NCBI GenBank assembly: GCA_022572865.1
Contig: JACZVB010000064.1
Coordinates: forward strand, 1 to 7,297
DNA length: 7,297 nucleotides
Source: Chloroflexota bacterium
Lineage (GTDB): Bacteria > Chloroflexota > Dehalococcoidia > Plut-88900
Direction of reading: 5' to 3'
Shown: one piece after another, positions 1 to 5,520 of the stretch
How positions within the stretch are numbered: position 1 is the first letter of the stretch
Layout: each line of letters opens with the position of its first letter
Notes under the pieces: generated by a model
Told to the model about the DNA's origin: nothing
Database searches by the model: none
What the model saw: only the letters and a program-made list of their open reading frames with translations
Translations under genes and position numbers: made by a program

Positions 1-1
1 C

Positions 2-589
2 AACAGTTCATCCAGGGACGAGATAGTCAGGCTCCTGGAGACGGGCCTGGCCGTGGTGGTGGATGAGGCATACTTCGAGTTCAGCGGTCAGACCATGGCG
101 TCCCTGGTGCCGGACTACGACAACCTGATGGTGGTTCGCACCTTCAGCAAGTGGGCCGGGCTTGCCGGCGTAAGGGTGGGGTACGGCATATTTTCGCCCA
201 GGATAGCCGACTACATCAACCAGATAAAGCAGCCATACAACGTCAGCGTCTTCGCACAGATGGCCGCCCTGGAATCCCTGGCGGACAGAGACTACCTTAT
301 GGCCAATGTCAAAGCCATCATCAAGGAGCGGGAACGCCTCTTCGGCGAGATCGAGGGGCTGGATTTCCTGCGGCCCATGCCCTCTGAGGGCAACTACATA
401 CTCTGCGATGTTACCAGTGGCGATGCCAGCCGGCTGTATGAGAGGCTCAAAGAACGCCGGGTCTTCGTGAGATACTATGATAGACCCAACCTGCGAAACT
501 GCATACGAATCAGCGTCGGAAAACCTGAGGAGACCGAGGCGCTTCTGGAGGCCCTCAGGGCGGTAGGAGAAGAGAACGATGCCCAGTAG
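2..589 (+). CDS. hisC: Histidinol-phosphate aminotransferase, C-terminal part (5' end outside window)
   Basis: PLP-dependent fold-type I aminotransferase that converts imidazole-acetol phosphate plus glutamate to histidinol phosphate in cytoplasmic histidine biosynthesis. The frame is open from base 2 with no stop upstream, so this is the C-terminal ~195 residues of a protein that is normally about 350-370. Visible landmarks are the D-E-A-Y motif (D at 62-64, Y at 71-73) that contacts the PLP ring, the Schiff-base lysine in TFSKWAGLAGVRVGYG (K at 149-151), and the C-terminal CIRISVG segment with the conserved substrate-carboxylate arginine. FSKW is a small variant of the commoner FSKA/FSKT. 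The gene overlaps hisB by 11 bases, and the pairing with hisB makes the HisC assignment firm over other class I/II aminotransferases. A GTG at 53 is internal to the family homology and is not the real start. Confidence 0.95.
   Translation, partial: NSSSRDEIVRLLETGLAVVVDEAYFEFSGQTMASLVPDYDNLMVVRTFSKWAGLAGVRVGYGIFSPRIADYINQIKQPYNVSVFAQMAALESLADRDYLMANVKAIIKERERLFGEIEGLDFLRPMPSEGNYILCDVTSGDASRLYERLKERRVFVRYYDRPNLRNCIRISVGKPEETEALLEALRAVGEENDAQ
564..570 (+). promoter_or_regulatory. Ribosome-binding site of hisB inside hisC
   Basis: TAGGAGA lies about nine bases before the hisB ATG and within the last codons of hisC. It supports the overlapping start at 579 over any later in-frame start. Confidence 0.7.
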
Positions 590-1178
590 AAAGGCCACCC
601 TGGAAAGGGACACCGGCGAGACCCGAGTCTCCGTCGAGATGGTCATCGACGGCACAGGCCAGTATCAGGTGAAGACCGGGATCCCCATGCTGGACCACAT
701 GCTGTCTCAGCTGGCCAAGCACGGCGCATTCGACCTGAAGGTCTCGGCGGAAGCCAAGTCCGATCCCGATGGCCACCACCTGATCGAGGACGTGGCAATA
801 GTCCTGGGACGGGCCTTTGGGCAGGCCCTGGGGGAGCGCAAGGGCCTTGTCCGCATGGCCCATGCCCTGGTGCCCCTCGACGAGGCCCTGGCCCTGGTGG
901 CGGTAGACGTGGGCGGCAGGGGCTATGCTCAGATAGACACGCCCTTCAACGCCGAGGAGGTGGGAGGCCTCAGCTCGGACATGGCCCGGCATTTCCTGGA
1001 GACCTTCGCTATGGAAGGCCGGCTAAACCTCCACGCCAAGTTTCTCTCGGGGCTCAACGACCACCACAAGATAGAGGCCCTCTTCAAGGCCCTGGCCAAA
1101 GCCCTGGACGCCGCCACCCAGTTGGACCCGCGCATCGCGGGCCAGGTCCCCAGCACCAAAGGGGTCATAGACTCATAG
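579..1178 (+). CDS. hisB: Imidazoleglycerol-phosphate dehydratase
   Basis: Manganese-dependent dehydratase that turns imidazole-glycerol phosphate into imidazole-acetol phosphate, the substrate of the neighbouring HisC. The 199 residues match the usual monofunctional HisB length (about 195-200), with no histidinol-phosphatase domain fused in front. The two metal-binding repeats are both intact: LDHML (38-42) with HHLIED (66-71), and HFLETF (138-143) with NDHHKIEALFKA (160-171). The conserved DEAL is at 101-104. The ATG at 579 is supported by a TAGGAGA ribosome-binding site (564-570) and by the N-terminal ER-TGET motif at residues 9-15. It overlaps the end of hisC by 11 bases, so translation is probably coupled. 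It is the last gene of the his group in this window; downstream lies only repeat-rich DNA facing the convergent pur operon. Confidence 0.97.
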   Translation: MPSRKATLERDTGETRVSVEMVIDGTGQYQVKTGIPMLDHMLSQLAKHGAFDLKVSAEAKSDPDGHHLIEDVAIVLGRAFGQALGERKGLVRMAHALVPLDEALALVAVDVGGRGYAQIDTPFNAEEVGGLSSDMARHFLETFAMEGRLNLHAKFLSGLNDHHKIEALFKALAKALDAATQLDPRIAGQVPSTKGVIDS

Positions 1179-1314
1179 CAGGCCGTTTCTATCTGGGGCT
1201 CCACCCCTGGACCCCTCACATGATGCGTTGCTATGCCCTCCCGCCCTCCCAACTAACTTTGTAGGGGGGGCGCGGGGCCCCTTCCTTTCTCTCTATAGGC
1301 ATTGTCCCACCACC
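1179..1314. other. Spacer after hisB, no gene seen
   Basis: These 136 bases hold no credible reading frame. A weak GGGG-CTCCA-CCCC stem follows hisB at about 1197-1209 without a T-tract, and a G-run leads into the GGGGCCCC palindrome at 1274-1281. It grades into the repeat cluster that fills the rest of the gap to purS. Confidence 0.4.
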
Positions 1315-1360
1315 CCAGATTCTTCGTCATCCCGACTAGTCGGGACTCCTCAGAATGACA
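1315..1360. repeat. Palindromic dispersed-repeat-like element
   Basis: The segment contains a perfect 16-bp palindrome, TCCCGACTAGTCGGGA (1330-1345). On one side it is flanked by CCAGATTCTTCGTCA and on the other by CTCCTCAGAATGAC. On the minus strand it reads GTCATTCTGAGGAG, palindrome, TGACGAAGAATCTGG, a layout that I recall from short non-coding elements scattered through many bacterial genomes. No protein or transposase is encoded. The family assignment is from memory; the palindrome is directly visible. Confidence 0.6.
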
Positions 1361-1367
1361 GATAAGT

Positions 1368-1407
1368 CGTCGGGAGTGCCCCGACGTCGAGTCCCGAGTA
1401 TCGGGAC
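1368..1407. repeat. Two adjacent hairpins with GTCGGG/CCCGAC arms
   Basis: CGTCGGG (1368-1374) pairs with CCCGACG (1380-1386) across a five-base loop. GTCCCGA (1391-1397) pairs with TCGGGAC (1401-1407) across a three-base loop. Both use the same arm sequence as the palindrome to the left and the hairpins to the right, so the cluster probably grew by local duplication or repeated insertion of one element. Confidence 0.6.
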
Positions 1408-1426
1408 GAGTCGGGACCGGGGGTTT

Positions 1427-1459
1427 GTCCCGACTTGTCGGGACCAGATTTGTTTTTCT
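1427..1459 (+). terminator. Candidate intrinsic terminator in the his direction
   Basis: GTCCCGAC (1427-1434) and GTCGGGAC (1437-1444) form a perfect 8-bp stem with a two-base gap, or a 7-bp stem with a four-base loop. Four bases later comes the T-rich run TTTGTTTTTCT (1449-1459). This is the only good stem-plus-T-tract in the plus direction after hisB, about 250 bases beyond its stop. The left arm can also pair with GTCGGGAC at 1410-1417, giving an alternative fold. Function as a terminator is an inference. Confidence 0.45.
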
Positions 1460-1512
1460 CCCCCTCTCCATTGATAAGCCTGTCCTGAGCTTGTCGAAGG
1501 GGGAGAGGGGGA
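1459..1512. repeat. REP-like core nested in an 11-bp inverted repeat
   Basis: TCCCCCTCTCC (1459-1469) and GGAGAGGGGGA (1502-1512) are perfect inverted repeats. The 32 bases between them contain CCTGTCCTGAGCTTGTCGAAGG, whose core GAGCTTGTCGAA (1487-1498) differs by one base from GAGCCTGTCGAA at 1635-1646 in the tandem array downstream. This looks like one REP-type element inserted into a second short palindromic element. Short reading frames across it are chance translations of the repeat. Confidence 0.6.
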
Positions 1513-1610
1513 TCAAGGGGGTGAGGGTTCCTCATAACATCAGCAACTGGGGCCGTTTGGTAACGTTAGGGGCGTCAGCCCTCAGGCCTCTACCCGCACC
1601 ACCGACGATG

Positions 1611-1656
1611 AAAAGCAAAATTACCGTTCGTGGTGAGCCTGTCGAACCATGAACGG
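1611..1656 (-). terminator. Terminator-like REP hairpin, tandem unit 1 (distal to purS)
   Basis: CCGTTCGTGGT (1624-1634) pairs with ACCATGAACGG (1646-1656), with one G-U type mismatch, around an 11-base loop. Read on the minus strand, the direction of the pur operon, the stem is followed directly by TAATTTTGCTTTT (1623-1611). No T-tract follows on the plus strand, so termination would be one-directional. Activity is inferred. Confidence 0.45.
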
Positions 1657-1712
1657 CAGGAACCAGGGGAGGGACGCCGGCCCTCAGGCCTCTATCCGCA
1701 CCACCGACGATG

Positions 1713-1758
1713 AAAAGCAAAATTACCGTTCGTGGTGAGCCTGTCGAACCATGAGCGG
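1713..1758 (-). terminator. Terminator-like REP hairpin, tandem unit 2
   Basis: This is the same stem-loop (arms 1726-1736 and 1748-1758) and minus-strand T-rich tail as in unit 1. Its second arm reads ACCATGAGCGG, so two pairs of the stem become wobble pairs. Confidence 0.45.
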
Positions 1759-1814
1759 CAGGAACCGGGGGAGGGACGCCGGTCCTCAGGCCTCTACCCG
1801 CACCACCGACGATG

Positions 1815-1860
1815 AAAAGCAAAATTACCGTTCGTGGTGAGCCTGTCGAACCATGAGCGG
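1815..1860 (-). terminator. Terminator-like REP hairpin, tandem unit 3 (closest to purS)
   Basis: The arms lie at 1828-1838 and 1850-1860, with TAATTTTGCTTTT following on the minus strand. It lies about 30 bases beyond the purS stop and would be the first hairpin met by RNA polymerase leaving the pur operon, making it the most likely functional terminator of the three. Confidence 0.5.
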
Positions 1861-1887
1861 CAGGAACCTGGGGAGGGACGCCGGCCC

Positions 1888-2142
1888 TCAGGCCTCTATC
1901 CGCACCAGCTCGAAACGGAACTCCTCGATTACGGGGTTGGCCAGGAGCTTATGGCCCATCTCCTGCACCTGGGCCTCCGCCCTGGCCTCGTCTTCCTCAT
2001 CGATGCGTATCTCCAGATACTTGCCTGCCCGGACGTCTTTAGCCGAGGAGAAGCCGAGGGAATGAAGGGCCCCCAGGACGGTCAAGCCCTGGGGGTCATT
2101 AACCGTGGGCTTGAGGGTTACATAGACTCGGGCCAGATACAT
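1888..2142 (-). CDS. purS: Phosphoribosylformylglycinamidine synthase, PurS subunit
   Basis: Small structural subunit of the three-part FGAM synthetase (PurS-PurQ-PurL), which bridges the glutaminase and the synthetase and helps ammonia transfer in de novo purine synthesis. The 84 residues match the family (about 80-85). The N-terminus ARVYVTLKPTVNDPQG (4-19) is the typical opening, followed by a GFSSAKDVRAGKYLEIRI stretch and a C-terminal NPVIEEFRFELVRIE. The start is fixed by this homology, although the bases before it are pyrimidine-rich (CTACTCTCTCTCC) and show no Shine-Dalgarno motif. It follows the DUF3105 gene by 21 bases. Its last 20 bases are also the partial unit of the tandem array. 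purQ and purL, its obligate partners and frequent neighbours, are not next to it here. Confidence 0.93.
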   Translation of the reverse strand: MYLARVYVTLKPTVNDPQGLTVLGALHSLGFSSAKDVRAGKYLEIRIDEEDEARAEAQVQEMGHKLLANPVIEEFRFELVRIEA

Positions 2143-2163
2143 GGAGAGAGAGTAGATTAGCTC

Positions 2164-2802
2164 TTACTCGGACCCACCCAATAAAGACTCGGGCGCGTTA
2201 TCGAAGTGGGCCGAGATGAAGTTTCGCATCAACGGCTCATTCATCTGGAACAGGGGCAGGTAGTATTCCCACGCGCTCATGGTGATGGTCCCGGGAAGGT
2301 TGGCCCGGGGCGCCAGGATAAAGCCCGTTATCCCGCCGGGCTGGTTCTGAATAAACTCCGTCAACTGCTGCGCTATCTCGGGCGCAGCCGAAGTGCGATA
2401 GTGAATGACTATCCCACCGTGTTCGAGGTTGTGGACCAGTACCTCATCGGGAATAAACTGGGTATAGACCCCCCAGGGCATGGGGGCGTTGGCGTCACTC
2501 CAGTGGGGCCCAGAAACGGGGGGATCGCTCCTGTAGGTACTAACCCGCGCCCCTCTGGGCACGTGGGTCCGGCCATCGACATTACTGGCCGGGAAGAACA
2601 GCTCGCCCGGTACCGTCGTGGACGCCGCAGTGTCCCCCGGATTGGTCTGCGGCGGCAAGGTGTCCACGGGCTGGGTGCCCAGGGCAGGGGCGACCACTGT
2701 GATGATGAAGAACATAGCCACGCCGGCTATGATGAACCACTGATATTTCTGCCAGAAGGTCTTGGTGGGGGGAGGGGTTCCCTCTCCTCTTCGTCTAGAC
2801 AA
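2164..2802 (-). CDS. DUF3105 family membrane-anchored extracytoplasmic protein
   Basis: 212 residues. A short basic, proline-rich N-terminus (SRRRGEGTPPPTK) precedes one membrane segment at about 22-41 (WFIIAGVAMFFIITVVAPAL). A Thr/Pro-rich linker (43-66) and a C-terminal domain follow, so the expected topology is N-in with the domain outside. The domain shows the DUF3105 signature: GRTHV (77-81), SDPPVSGPH (92-100) and LVHNLEHGGIVIHY (122-135). The conserved His80, His100, His124 and His128 suggest a metal site, which is inference; the biochemical function is not known to me. Translation appears to start at a TTG, supported by GAGG five bases upstream and by a TGA in frame 13 codons before it. 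It lies 50 bases after purC and 21 before purS, co-directional, so it is presumably co-transcribed with purine genes. A link to purine synthesis is not evident. Confidence 0.82.
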   Translation of the reverse strand: MSRRRGEGTPPPTKTFWQKYQWFIIAGVAMFFIITVVAPALGTQPVDTLPPQTNPGDTAASTTVPGELFFPASNVDGRTHVPRGARVSTYRSDPPVSGPHWSDANAPMPWGVYTQFIPDEVLVHNLEHGGIVIHYRTSAAPEIAQQLTEFIQNQPGGITGFILAPRANLPGTITMSAWEYYLPLFQMNEPLMRNFISAHFDNAPESLLGGSE

Positions 2803-2807
2803 TGCTT

Positions 2808-2811
2808 CCTC
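2808..2811 (-). promoter_or_regulatory. Ribosome-binding site deciding the TTG start of the DUF3105 gene
   Basis: On the minus strand GAGG lies five bases before the TTG at 2802-2800. No ATG or GTG is available in frame between the upstream TGA and this TTG, so this motif is the main reason for choosing the rare start codon. Confidence 0.55.
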
Positions 2812-2852
2812 GCGTTTCTTTAACGTGCCATTTATGGAGATTCAGTATCCCA

Positions 2853-3752
2853 TCATACGCTTTGGCCTGTCAACCTTAGATATGCCTCGGCGTAGCGCTC
2901 AGCGGTCTTCGCCACGATGTCGGTGGGAAGGGCCGGGGCTGGAGGTTCTTTGTTCCACCCTGAGGCCAGCAGCCAGTCCCTGACGAACTGTTTATCGAAG
3001 TTGGGTTGAGGCTGGCCCACCTGATATCTCTCCGCATCCCAGAAGCGGCTGGAGTCGGGGGTCAGCAGCTCGTCGATGAGAGTCACCTCTCCGTCTATGA
3101 TGCCGAACTCCATCTTGGTATCGGCGATTATTATGCCCTTCTCAGCCGCCAGCCCTCTGGCGTATTCGTAGACCTGTATGCTCTTATCCCTGAGGTCTGC
3201 GGCCAGGTCGGCGCCCACCAACGACTGCATCTCCTGGAAGGTCATGTTCTCGTCGTGGCCCGTATCGGCCTTGGTGGTAGGGGTGAAGAGGGGCTCGGAG
3301 AACTCCTGGCACTCCTTCAGGCCCGGGGGCATGGGCATATCGCCCACGGTACCCGATCTCTTGTACTCGGACCAGGCCGACCCTGTGATGTATCCCCGAA
3401 CGATGCACTCCACGTCTATCCGCCGGGCCTTCCTTACCACCATGGCCATCTGGGCTATGTCATCGCTGAGGCCTTTCACAGGCGGGCTATCGGCTATAGT
3501 CCCAAGGGCCGCTCTATCGCCTGCCATGGCTATGAAATGGTTAGGGATCAGGTGGACCGTCTTTTCGAACCAGAACACGGACAGCAGCGACAGTATCCTA
3601 CCCTTGCCGGGAATTCCATTGGGAAGGACCATATCGAAGGCCGATATCCGGTCGGTGGAGACCATCAGCAGCTTATCTCCCATGTCATATGTGTCCCGGA
3701 CCTTACCCCTGTGCAGCAGGCCGGGAAGGTCCGTCTTCAGGATAGTGGTCAT
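2853..3752 (-). CDS. purC: Phosphoribosylaminoimidazole-succinocarboxamide synthase (SAICAR synthetase)
   Basis: ATP-dependent ligase that joins CAIR and aspartate to give SAICAR, the substrate of PurB encoded just upstream. The 299 residues place it with the longer (about 290-305) form of the family; the common short bacterial form is about 235-240. Landmarks are GKVRD (16-20), STDRISAFD (32-40), the signature ECIVRGYITGSAW (115-127), the HDEN segment (166-169), the second signature ADTKMEFG (210-217) and DELLTPDSSRFW (228-239, aspartate and ATP/Mg region). The ATG overlaps the purB stop as ATGA (3749-3752) and is preceded by a strong GGAGGAG seven bases upstream, within purB. It is therefore probably translationally coupled to purB. 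Confidence 0.97.
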   Translation of the reverse strand: MTTILKTDLPGLLHRGKVRDTYDMGDKLLMVSTDRISAFDMVLPNGIPGKGRILSLLSVFWFEKTVHLIPNHFIAMAGDRAALGTIADSPPVKGLSDDIAQMAMVVRKARRIDVECIVRGYITGSAWSEYKRSGTVGDMPMPPGLKECQEFSEPLFTPTTKADTGHDENMTFQEMQSLVGADLAADLRDKSIQVYEYARGLAAEKGIIIADTKMEFGIIDGEVTLIDELLTPDSSRFWDAERYQVGQPQPNFDKQFVRDWLLASGWNKEPPAPALPTDIVAKTAERYAEAYLRLTGQSV

Positions 3753-5056
3753 CTACTCACTCCTCCGTTCAATCTTAGGCGCTGGAAGATCTCGTCCACG
3801 TGGCGCAGGTAGTAGCCGATGTCGAAGAGTGCGTCCAGCTCGTCCGTGGGAATCTGTTTTGTCACTCCCGGGTCCCCTCTCAAAAGCTCCCTGAAATCCG
3901 ACCCCTCGTGCCATGCCTTGAGGGCGTGCTTCTGCACCATCTCGTACGCCTCGCTGCGGCCCAGGCCCTTCTCTATGAGGCTGGTGAGCACCCTCTGGGA
4001 GAACACCAGGCCACGGGTCATCTCCAGGTTTCTCTTCATATTATCCGGGTATACCGTCATGCCTTTGATCACACTGGTGAACAGGTCCAGGATGTAGTCC
4101 AGGGCCAGGCAGGAGTCGGGAATGATTATCCGTTCCACCGATGAGTGGCTGATGTCCCTCTCGTTCCACAGGGTCACATTCTCCAGGGCGGGTATCACGT
4201 GTCCCCGCAGCAGCCTTGCCAGGCCGCAGACCCGTTCGCAGGCCACGGGGTTCCGCTTGTGGGGCATGGCGGAGGAACCCGTCTGGCCCTCGCCAAAGGG
4301 CTCCTCCAGCTCCAGTATCTCGGTGCGCTGAAGCCCCCTGACCTCGGTGGCGAACTTCTCCAGCGAGGCGGCAACCAGGGCCAGGGTCATGACGAACTCG
4401 GCGTGGATGTCCCTCTGGATGATCTGGCTCGATATCCGGGCCGGCCTCAGGCCCAGCCTCTCGCAGACAAGCTCCTCGATACGGGGCGACACCAGGGCAT
4501 AGGTGCCCACCGCCCCCGATATCTTGCCCACGGCGACGGTGGTGCGGAGCCTCCCAAGCCTCTCGGCGTTGCGGCGCATCTCATCGACCCACAGGGCCAG
4601 CTTGAGGCCGAAGGTGATGGGCTCGGCGTGGACCCCGTGGGTGCGGCCTATCATCACGGTATCCCTGTGCTCTATGGCCCGTCGCTCCAGGGCCTCCAGC
4701 AGCAGGTCTACATCCTTGATCAGAAGGTCGGTGGCCTCCGCCATCTGGAGGCTGAGGGCTGTGTCCCATATGTCAGAGGTGGTGAGGCCCAGATGGAGGT
4801 ATCGGGACTCCTCCCCCAGGCTGGGGTAGACGGCCCTGAGGAAGGCCGTCATGTCGTGCTGGGTCTCCTTCATCGCCTCCTCGAAGACCGCCAGGTCGTA
4901 GCGGGCTCCGCGAATCTTCTCCGCCGCCTCTAATGGAATGACCCCTTCCTGGGCCCAGGCCTCGCAGACCGCGATCTCCACCTGGAGCCACTTATCGAAC
5001 TTGGCCTCGTCGCTCCAGACCCGGTCCATCTCGGGCCTGGAATATCTTGGGATCAT
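3749..5056 (-). CDS. purB: Adenylosuccinate lyase
   Basis: Homotetrameric lyase of the fumarase/aspartase superfamily that releases fumarate from SAICAR (giving AICAR) and from adenylosuccinate (giving AMP). The 435 residues are typical of the bacterial ~430-residue type. The superfamily signature GSSAMPHKRNP (260-270), which carries the flexible-loop catalytic serine, is intact. So are TQHDMTAF (65-72), LTTSDIWDTA (91-100) and GRTHGVHAEP (137-146), which contains the active-site histidine. The start ATG shares one base with the purE stop (TGATG at 5058-5054), with GAGGG about nine bases upstream. The downstream end overlaps purC by four bases. The order purE-purB-purC encodes steps that act close together in the pathway and together give AICAR. 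Confidence 0.98.
   Translation of the reverse strand: MIPRYSRPEMDRVWSDEAKFDKWLQVEIAVCEAWAQEGVIPLEAAEKIRGARYDLAVFEEAMKETQHDMTAFLRAVYPSLGEESRYLHLGLTTSDIWDTALSLQMAEATDLLIKDVDLLLEALERRAIEHRDTVMIGRTHGVHAEPITFGLKLALWVDEMRRNAERLGRLRTTVAVGKISGAVGTYALVSPRIEELVCERLGLRPARISSQIIQRDIHAEFVMTLALVAASLEKFATEVRGLQRTEILELEEPFGEGQTGSSAMPHKRNPVACERVCGLARLLRGHVIPALENVTLWNERDISHSSVERIIIPDSCLALDYILDLFTSVIKGMTVYPDNMKRNLEMTRGLVFSQRVLTSLIEKGLGRSEAYEMVQKHALKAWHEGSDFRELLRGDPGVTKQIPTDELDALFDIGYYLRHVDEIFQRLRLNGGVSR
3760..3766 (-). promoter_or_regulatory. Ribosome-binding site of purC inside the end of purB
   Basis: On the minus strand GGAGGAG lies seven bases before the purC ATG. It is the strongest Shine-Dalgarno match in the operon and sits in the last codons of purB, consistent with reinitiation at the ATGA overlap. 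Confidence 0.65.
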
Positions 5057-5520
5057 CAGCGTTTGCCCTCGGCCAACCCCTGCCGGTACTCTTCGTGGGC
5101 CTGGGCGATTTCAGGGTGCTTTAACCCCAGGATCTGGGCCGCCAGATAGGCCGCATTCTTGGCCCCGGCGGTCCCGATCGCAACTGTGGCCACGGGGATT
5201 CCTCCCGGCATCTGGACGATGGCCAGCAGGGCGTCTTCCCCTTTGAGGTCGGTGGTGGGCAGGGGCACCCCGATAACCGGCAATGTCGTCCAGCTTGCCA
5301 GGACCCCGGGCAGGTGGGCCGCTCCACCGGCCGCGGCAATGAGCACCTCCAGGCCCCGGTCCCGGGCCGTCTTTCCGTACTCCCGGGCCTTTTCCGGGGT
5401 ACGGTGGGCCGAGATTACATTCACCTCGTATTCTATGCCCAGCCGCTCCAGGACTGCTGTAGTTTCCTTTACATAAGGTTCGTCAGACTTGCTCCCCATG
5501 ATCACACCCACTAGCGGCAT
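5056..5520 (-). CDS. purE: N5-carboxyaminoimidazole ribonucleotide mutase (AIR carboxylase catalytic subunit, class I PurE)
   Basis: Moves the carboxylate of N5-CAIR to C4 to give CAIR, the substrate of PurC. The 154 residues fit the single-domain bacterial protein (about 155-165). Motifs are MGSKSD (8-13), SAHRTP (37-42) with the catalytic histidine, AGGAAHLPG (64-72) and [20 protein letters not shown] (90-109). These are class I features, so a PurK partner would be expected elsewhere in the genome; none is in this window. The start chosen is the ATG at 5520, which forms TGATG with the upstream gene's stop and has AGGGGG five bases before it. A GTG one codon earlier (5523) is possible but too close to that site. 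Confidence 0.96.
   Translation of the reverse strand: MPLVGVIMGSKSDEPYVKETTAVLERLGIEYEVNVISAHRTPEKAREYGKTARDRGLEVLIAAAGGAAHLPGVLASWTTLPVIGVPLPTTDLKGEDALLAIVQMPGGIPVATVAIGTAGAKNAAYLAAQILGLKHPEIAQAHEEYRQGLAEGKR

Larger units (their letters stand above)
1579..1907. repeat. Tandem array, exact 102-bp period, 3 full units plus a partial copy that is the end of purS
   Basis: Units run 1579-1680, 1681-1782 and 1783-1884, with a partial fourth at 1885-1907. The phase is exactly 102 bases, and units differ at only a handful of positions (for example TAC/TAT at the first shared segment, GAACGG/GAGCGG, and AACCAGG/AACCGGG/AACCTGG). A diverged left edge extends to about 1569. Each unit starts with CCCTCAGGCCTCTAYCCGCACCA, the reverse complement of the purS stop and last codons. 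It continues with ACGATGAAAAGCAAAATTA, a REP-like stem-loop, and a GGAACC-GGGGAGGGACGCCGG tail. The fourth copy overlaps purS over 1888-1907 and then diverges. 102 is a multiple of three, which explains long but spurious open frames with 34-residue repeats. Confidence 0.9.

Noticed and set aside
1253..1535. Two minus-strand frames (87 and 61 residues) over the hairpin cluster
   Set aside because: Both run across palindromes and the GAGCTTGTCGAA element. The LSPFDKLRTG-like peptides are typical translated repeats.
1425..1652. Plus-strand 75-residue frame
   Set aside because: It starts inside a hairpin arm and crosses two repeat types; it has no protein-like composition.
1532..1822. 96-residue minus-strand frame with 34-residue repeats
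   Set aside because: It is a translation of the 102-bp tandem array. The GSTGSPRT-type peptides are the usual spurious products of REP-like elements, and there is no ribosome-binding site or family.
1579..1907. CRISPR array
   Set aside because: The 102-bp units are contiguous and nearly identical along their whole length. There are no short repeats alternating with unique spacers and no cas genes.
1834..2160. Plus-strand 108-residue frame starting MVSLSNHER
   Set aside because: The start lies in the repeat hairpin and the rest is antisense to purS, which is clearly the real gene.
4145..4933. Long plus-strand frames opposite purB, purC, the DUF3105 gene and others (also 3006-3812, 2206-2823, and 8-655 on the minus strand)
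   Set aside because: They are antisense shadows typical of GC-rich coding DNA; the opposite strand has unmistakable enzyme families.
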